A DNA stretch of 33,343 nt from assembly GCA_947258715.1 (NCBI GenBank), contig CAMYJH010000040.1, positions 1-33,343 of the forward strand. Direction: 5' to 3'. The translations under genes and the position numbers were made by a program. This DNA is from an uncultured Gammaproteobacteria bacterium (GTDB lineage Bacteria > Pseudomonadota > Gammaproteobacteria > HK1). Below the pieces are notes generated by a model that saw only the letters and a list, made by a program, of their open reading frames with translations, had not been told where the DNA came from and did no database searches. Within the stretch, counting starts at the first letter, position 1; each line of letters begins with the position of its first letter. Positions 33,245 to 33,343 of this stretch are shown here, piece after piece.

Positions 33245-33343
33245 CGCCGCCGGCATCGCCGGCCGCGCGCGCGCAGCGCCATTACGACGCCCTGCGCGAA
33301 GCCGCTGCGGCCGGCGACTGGGCACGCTTCGGCCAAGAGCTGG
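33245..33343 (+). repeat. 99-bp direct repeat, terminal copy
   Basis: This is an exact second copy of 30053-30151, running to the last base. It keeps the UPF0182 reading frame open (ARAQRHYDALREAAAAGDWA). It could be the genuine 3' part of that gene displaced by an insertion, the start of a tandem duplication, or an assembly-graph overlap. Confidence 0.95.

Overview
The window looks like a whole or nearly whole contig from a gammaproteobacterium. The evidence is a dctPQM TRAP operon, full-length pntA/pntB, a FabI-type enoyl-ACP reductase next to a MaoC-phosphotransacetylase fusion, MltD with LysM repeats, a PlsB-like acyltransferase, NnrU and AcoABC. I can place it no more finely than class. 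Core genes are GC-rich. Two stretches (about 5.3-8.0 kb and 30.3-33.1 kb) are visibly more AT-rich and look acquired.

Layout. 1-3928: a TRAP transporter operon on the minus strand (dctM cut by the window start, dctQ, dctP) with an intrinsic terminator between dctP and dctQ, and a divergent LysR regulator with a palindromic operator. 3929-4741: a palindrome upstream of a small XRE regulator. 4773-7829: a frameshifted small exported protein, then minus-strand small orphan genes separated by attC-like sites, i.e. an integron cassette cluster with no integrase in view. 8207-13611: PlsB-like acyltransferase, NnrU, MltD, rhodanese. 13885-17628: remnant of an outer-membrane barrel protein, GltS, arylsulfatase. 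17767-21010: acoA-acoB-acoC (acetoin dehydrogenase). 21293-24526: a HipA-like remnant, then pntA-pntB. 25001-27217: a MaoC-Pta fusion and fabI. 27492-30288: a UPF0182 membrane protein broken by a frameshift. 30489-32874: an Old-Yellow-Enzyme-type reductase and an SH3b-TM-thermonuclease protein, flanked by palindromic elements. The window ends in an exact 99-bp repeat of UPF0182 sequence.

The most striking signal is a dense set of non-coding inverted-repeat elements. Family 1 (about 108-111 bp, five full copies and two solo arms) has ends starting GGGGACATTCAGAGTTCG. Its long stem is invariant except for three positions that differ between copies, and in four of five full copies they change together on both arms. 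Family 2 (about 47 bp, three copies) is a 19-20 bp hairpin whose core carries stop codons in all three frames. It supplies the last codons of two genes. Families 3 and 4 are weaker. Many copies lie about 5-20 bp downstream of stop codons. They resemble REP/RAYT-type palindromes, but no cognate transposase lies in the window.

No tRNA, rRNA or CRISPR array was recognised.
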